This document shows, in pieces, positions 59,591 through 64,000 of a stretch of 64,000 nt of DNA. The stretch lies in NCBI GenBank assembly GCA_905221605.1, contig CAJNDS010002313.1, forward strand, positions 321,001 through 385,000, written 5' to 3'. A program made the position numbers and the translations under genes. The notes beneath the pieces were generated by a model. It was not told the DNA's origin, did not search any database, and was given only the letters and a program-made list of their open reading frames with translations. Each line of letters begins with the position of its first letter. Position 1 is the first letter of the stretch. This DNA comes from Symbiodinium natans. Lineage: Eukaryota > Sar > Dinophyceae > Suessiales > Symbiodiniaceae.

Positions 59591-62500
59591 GATGAAGGGA
59601 GCCCCTGGAGCGGAGTCTGGGTGCAAGAAAGGGTCGGCCGGGGTCAGCGGAGCTGCGTTGGGCGTGGCACGGTCCAGGTTCCAAAGCAGGCTACGGCTTA
59701 GGTTTCTTCAGGGATTACAGGATTTAGTTGTGAACATGTTGTCTTGAACTCAATACTCGTTTGGCAGATGACGAGCCAGAGATGGTATGCTTCAACTGCA
59801 TCAAGCACCCGAATCTGCAAGCTCGGGGGAATCTCGGGGGGGTATCCTAAACCCCTAAACCATGCACATGAGAGTGTGAGAGTCGAAACCCAGGAACCCT
59901 AAATCCGCACGCTTTCAGGTAGCAAACCCGATGAGATCTGGGGAGAGGCTGCTCCAGGGTTCCAGGGTTTAGCCTTCTGGGGGGTAAGCCGAAACCCGGT
60001 CCAGGGTTTGGGGTGCAGGGAACAAGAGTTGCTGTAAGTCCTGCGCTACTGGGCACTGCATCGTGCTTGGTTTGAGTTGAATCAGAGCCTGGGCTCAAAA
60101 AGGGAAGAAGAGTCTGGGTTCAAAAAGGGTTTAAGGTTAAGGGACCCTAGGAGGGTTGAAGCAAAACAAAGGGTTTAGGCTTTAGGATTGCTGCCAAAAG
60201 GCTTAGGGACAGGTTGCAGGTTTGGGGTCAGAGGCTTTGCATTTGGGTCTTGGGAAATTAGCATGCCTGATATCGTGACCGCGTGCTTCGTCCTTGGCCG
60301 AGCAGGTGGTTGGTCTTGTCATGCCCCTGACAGACTCTAGAGCCCATTCCTGCTGTGCAGTCATAAGCAGCGCTTACGGAGTCCTCGCGTGGCTCTTCCG
60401 AGCTCCCTCCTTCCTCATTCCGCACTAGGGTGATAGGAGCCGCCCACCCAGTCCCGCACCCTGAAAGCAGAATCCCAAATGCGCCCCCACTTGAGCACGC
60501 TGGGCCCAGAACATGTCCTACTTCAGCCAGCCGTTTCCAGAGCTTGCAGGGGCCCGAGCCGGGGAGCTGAGGGTTTTTGGGACGCTTCGGGACCAGATTT
60601 CCTCAGGACACCAGGTATGGTTTGGGAGTTGAGGAGTTGAGGGGGCCCAGGATTTTGGTTTCATTTCCATTGTGCCTTGTCCTTGCCTCCACGCAGCTGG
60701 CTGTCGAAACCAAAGCCCCCCTCATAAAGCGCACGACGTCCAGTGACATCCACAGCTTTCCATGAGTTCGCTCGGGGCCTTGGGCCGCCATTCTGGTAGA
60801 CTCTTAGAACGCGTGATCGCACGGGGCGAGACATCGAATGTACGAGGAGAGCTGGATAGGTTTCTGGAGTGAGAAGCTGCAGCCCTCGCCCTGTGTCATA
60901 GAGCACAAAGATGCCCTACTACCCCCCTGAAATTTCATGTAGAAGTGTATTTTTAAGTATCATAAAACCCAAGAAAATATGAACAATGCAGTTTTACTAA
61001 GGTTCCAAGGGGAGTATGGCCCGAAAGTCACCCCTGGCGCCCAGGCCCTGACTGGATGCCCCGAACTCTCAGTCCCTGGTGGCCTTGAGAGCATCGCCGG
61101 CCCAATTCTTGTGGATTGAGCAGTTGAGCTTCGGGAAGGGTGGAAAGGTTTAGGGTTTAGGGTTTGGTAAAAAAGGTTCAGGGGCGCGGCTATTCCCCAA
61201 GCCCGGAAACCCCACACCCAGCAAAGCTTTGGCATATCACGCGCTCAGCCCCAAATCCTGCAGCGGTCAGCACATGGCAATGTCAGCTTGTGCAGTCCGT
61301 CTCAATGTGGCCTCTCGCAACAGGCATGTATGCTGCAAGAGTACAGGCCGGCTTTCTGCTTCTGAGTGCCCGGGCCAGAGTCTTCAAAGTTCAGGGTTTT
61401 AGGGCTCCGTCCTCCGGGTTTTGGTGTTTTGATGGAGGGCTTCGGCGGCAGTGTTGCAAAGCCCTTCCGCCAAGTAAACACACACGTGCACTCTTGCACT
61501 TACACTTGGGCGCTTCTCAGGACCTTTGTCAGTCACTGCGTTGCCCCTTTGATTCTGCGGGCCTCGTGCACCTAGCCCAAGATGTCCTCGGCGCTTCCCT
61601 GCAACTGGAGGCGCACGCCCTTGACCACCAGAATCACCAGAAGCCAGGAGCCTGAAGAATCGCAACCAAAACCTTAGCTTCTCTTGCTGCGTCGCCCTGA
61701 GCACGAGAGGAGGCTGATGTGTGGGCTTGTGGGCTTGCAGTACTGTCCCACACCCTTACAAGCCCAACTGTAGCTTTAGGGCCCAGGTATAAGCTTTACC
61801 GCCCTAGGCCCAAACCGTTGGACGCAGGGGGCCAACCTCCCGGGGTTTCGGGTTTAAGGGCTAGGGTTCAAACAAGGGTTGGGTTTAGGGAGGTAGAGAC
61901 GTACGGCGCCCTAAGCCCTCAACTCAATGGTGGATCCGATGTCCACCCGCTGAGGCATTTGAAGGCATCAACTGAGTCCCTCAATGTGTCTTGGGCCGCA
62001 TTTCGGGTTTCGGGCTTGCGGTCTTTAGGGCCCCCAAGGCCGGGGCATTCAAGGGGTTTGCCGAAAAAAGTGGTACGTTTTTTGGGGGTTCTAAAAATAA
62101 GTAGTATTTTTTTTTGGGGGGGGGGAATGATAAGTAGTATTTTGGGGTGTATAGAAATGTCCGTTTAAGGCTGCCCAAGGATGTCCCCCCTGTCAAACAG
62201 CCCTGGGGTCCTCGATGTTTTTCTCGGAAGAAAGGAAGAAAGAGGGGAGGTAGCGATGCCAAGACCAGCGCTTCCCTTCGGTTTTCGGGTTTCGGGTTTA
62301 GGGTTTAGGGTTTAGGGATGGATGGATGCTGCCCCGGCCTCAGTTCCAGTCTTAAAGAAAGGGTTAGGGTTTAGGGTTTACGGTTTAGGGAAACAAGCCA
62401 AGCCCAAGCCCGAGGTGACGGCGAACGTGCTGTCACACTTGGGCTTCGGCGACGTGGCGGGGGCTTTTTGCTTGGAGACAGGGCATTGTCAAAGAGAAGC

Positions 62501-64000
62501 ATGCGCAGGAGAGTGTTCAGCACCGGCAAGTAGGGCTAAGAGTGGGGTCGAGAACCATGCGCTCTGTGGTTCATGAGGTCAGTGTCCTTCCGGGATCTGC
62601 ATGCAACTTGAGTCAATTTTGGCCACCGCATGCCTATGGCCAAGCACAGAAAGCCTCCCTGCGCAGGCAGTCCGCGAACTGTGCGGAAGTGGCCGCCGGG
62701 GACTCCAGCCTTCACAAGATTCGTTTCTGAGGTTTAGAGCTTCCTAGGGGGCCCCTTAAGGAAATAGAAGGGTGTGCTCCTGAAAGTGGAGGTCCACTAC
62801 GGCACTTAAGGAGAGAAGCGTCAGTTGGGCCATCGAAAACGCTTGCACATTCATCGCAGACGTGGGACAAGAACCCTTCCGACTTCAGCACGGTTTTGTG
62901 TGACGTTCTGCTGTGGGCGAATACAGTACCTGCTGGGACCCAAGCTCAGAGCAAAGTCCAGAGCCAAATCAAGGCTTTAGGAATGAGACTTGCAACAGGG
63001 TGCCGGGCATTTTCAGGTTTGCAAGGGGTTTAGGACCGGCTGGCAATCGGTCCCCATGCCAAGGTAGTTTCGGGGTCACTTCAAGGATCAAGACGGACAG
63101 AGAACGAGAGGAAGCGAAACAGAGATCGAGCGATGGGAAAGAGGTTTGGGTGTAATGGGTTTGGGGTTTCGGAACACCGGCGCCGCCCGAAATCTGGACC
63201 AGCTCGCCAGGCGAAATCTGATCCCGAGTGTTGGAGGGCGGCGGCCGCGCGCTCAGATGGCTTGTTGACGGCAGGGCGCCAAGGACTCAAGCGTCCGATC
63301 AGTCGAAGGATCGTCTGGAAACTTGGTCCTCGAAGCCCACGCCTCTGTACCCATGCCCAAAAACTCGAAGGGAGAGGCCACGAGGCGCTATTCCTCAGCA
63401 CTTGGTAGAGTGCATACGATGCCTAATTGAGATTCCGAGGTTTCCCTGGCTTAAGTGATCTTGCCCTTATGCAAAATCAGTCGCTCTAAAGTTTAGTATA
63501 TCACTACCTTTTACGCGAAACTATTCTTTATAATGCCTTCTCGCACTTCTGTCTCACTGAAACATGCTGCTCAGCACGAGCTCTTGCAAAAATAGGAATG
63601 TCATGCATGGGGATCAAGCAAAGGAGTATCAAGTCCTTCATGTGTGCAGGGTGAAGGACATAGCAAGAACACCAAAAAAGTAAAACAACACTTGCCTGGG
63701 ATTCTTGCTAAGGTTGGAGAGTCCCCACGTCTCATGCAATGTTAGTATAAGGTGCAGCACCCTTCAGTAGACTTCAACAGATCCTGCGGGCTCAAGCGAA
63801 CTGAATTAGTGAAATCTGTTGTGTTTTGGGTTCTACGCGCGAAAAAATGAAAGTCGTAACCTTCGCAGAAAGTATCTCTGCAGAACCAAAAGAAACAATC
63901 AAATTCGGACTCCCAAGCGCATGTATGTCACTGTGAGTTGCGAAGACAAGAGCAGCTGGAGGGGGGGTGGGAGACTTGGATCGAATGACACATGGCGCAC

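Larger units (their letters stand above)
57525..64000. other. repeat-rich terminal spacer
   Basis: Telomere-type arrays, two MITE-like elements and no assembled gene. Weak candidates: 57842-58108 (open ATG frame), 59767-59783 (six-codon DDEPEM before a GT donor), 62390-62452 (KQAKPKPEVTANVLSHLGFG, F-box-like spacing), 61545-61655 (LVHLAQDVLGASLQLEAHAL). Confidence 0.5.

Noticed and set aside
58950-64000. Idea that the right end of the window is a chromosome end
   Set aside because: Telomere-type tracts occur throughout in both orientations and unique sequence continues for several kb after the last one.

Overview
The window looks like nuclear DNA of a dinoflagellate (or a very close alveolate relative). 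This is inferred from four things read directly: dozens of interstitial tracts of the TTTAGGG/CCCTAAA telomere-type repeat; genes cut into many short GC-rich exons whose introns often start with GC or GA instead of GT and end in AG followed by G; dinoflagellate-style fusion proteins; and long gene-poor spacers with simple repeats and small inverted-repeat elements. The species cannot be named from the sequence alone.

Layout, all genes on the + strand. 0.2-9.6 kb: about 21 tiny exons (27-114 nt) that join into one open frame of about 456 residues, a coiled-coil protein; its introns hold much of the telomere-type repeat. 12.2-13.0 kb: a single-exon ORF ending in a ParB/sulfiredoxin-like motif. 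13.2-13.9 kb: four joined exons of a Pro/Glu-rich protein. 19.7-22.7 kb: a long intronless gene for a membrane protein of the SLATT/DUF4231 (SLOG-associated two-TM effector) type, broken by two compensating frameshifts. 28.1-30.5 kb: a multi-exon gene with two PDZ-like domains. 36.6-36.8 kb: two exons of an unrecognised gene. 39.9-42.4 kb: a two-exon gene for glutamine synthetase fused to a nucleoside diphosphate kinase domain. 43.4-43.7 kb: 3' remnant of a LINE-type retroelement. 50.1-54.8 kb: a five-exon gene fusing OPR/RAP-type helical repeats to a catechol O-methyltransferase domain. Candidate single exons lie at 47.2, 55.1 and 57.3 kb. The rest is spacer.

The most interesting pattern is in the introns. 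At most junctions I placed, the first bases of the intron repeat the first bases of the downstream exon (AGG plus up to four more), as a target-site duplication would. Several introns also share a module (consensus CAGCTAkGCGGGwG then an A-run) next to CCCTAAA repeats. This suggests introner-type insertion linked to telomere-repeat sequence. In one case a telomeric tract at a splice acceptor is flanked by a perfect 16-bp duplication of the exon start. No operons, tRNAs, rRNAs, CRISPR arrays or spliced-leader genes were found.
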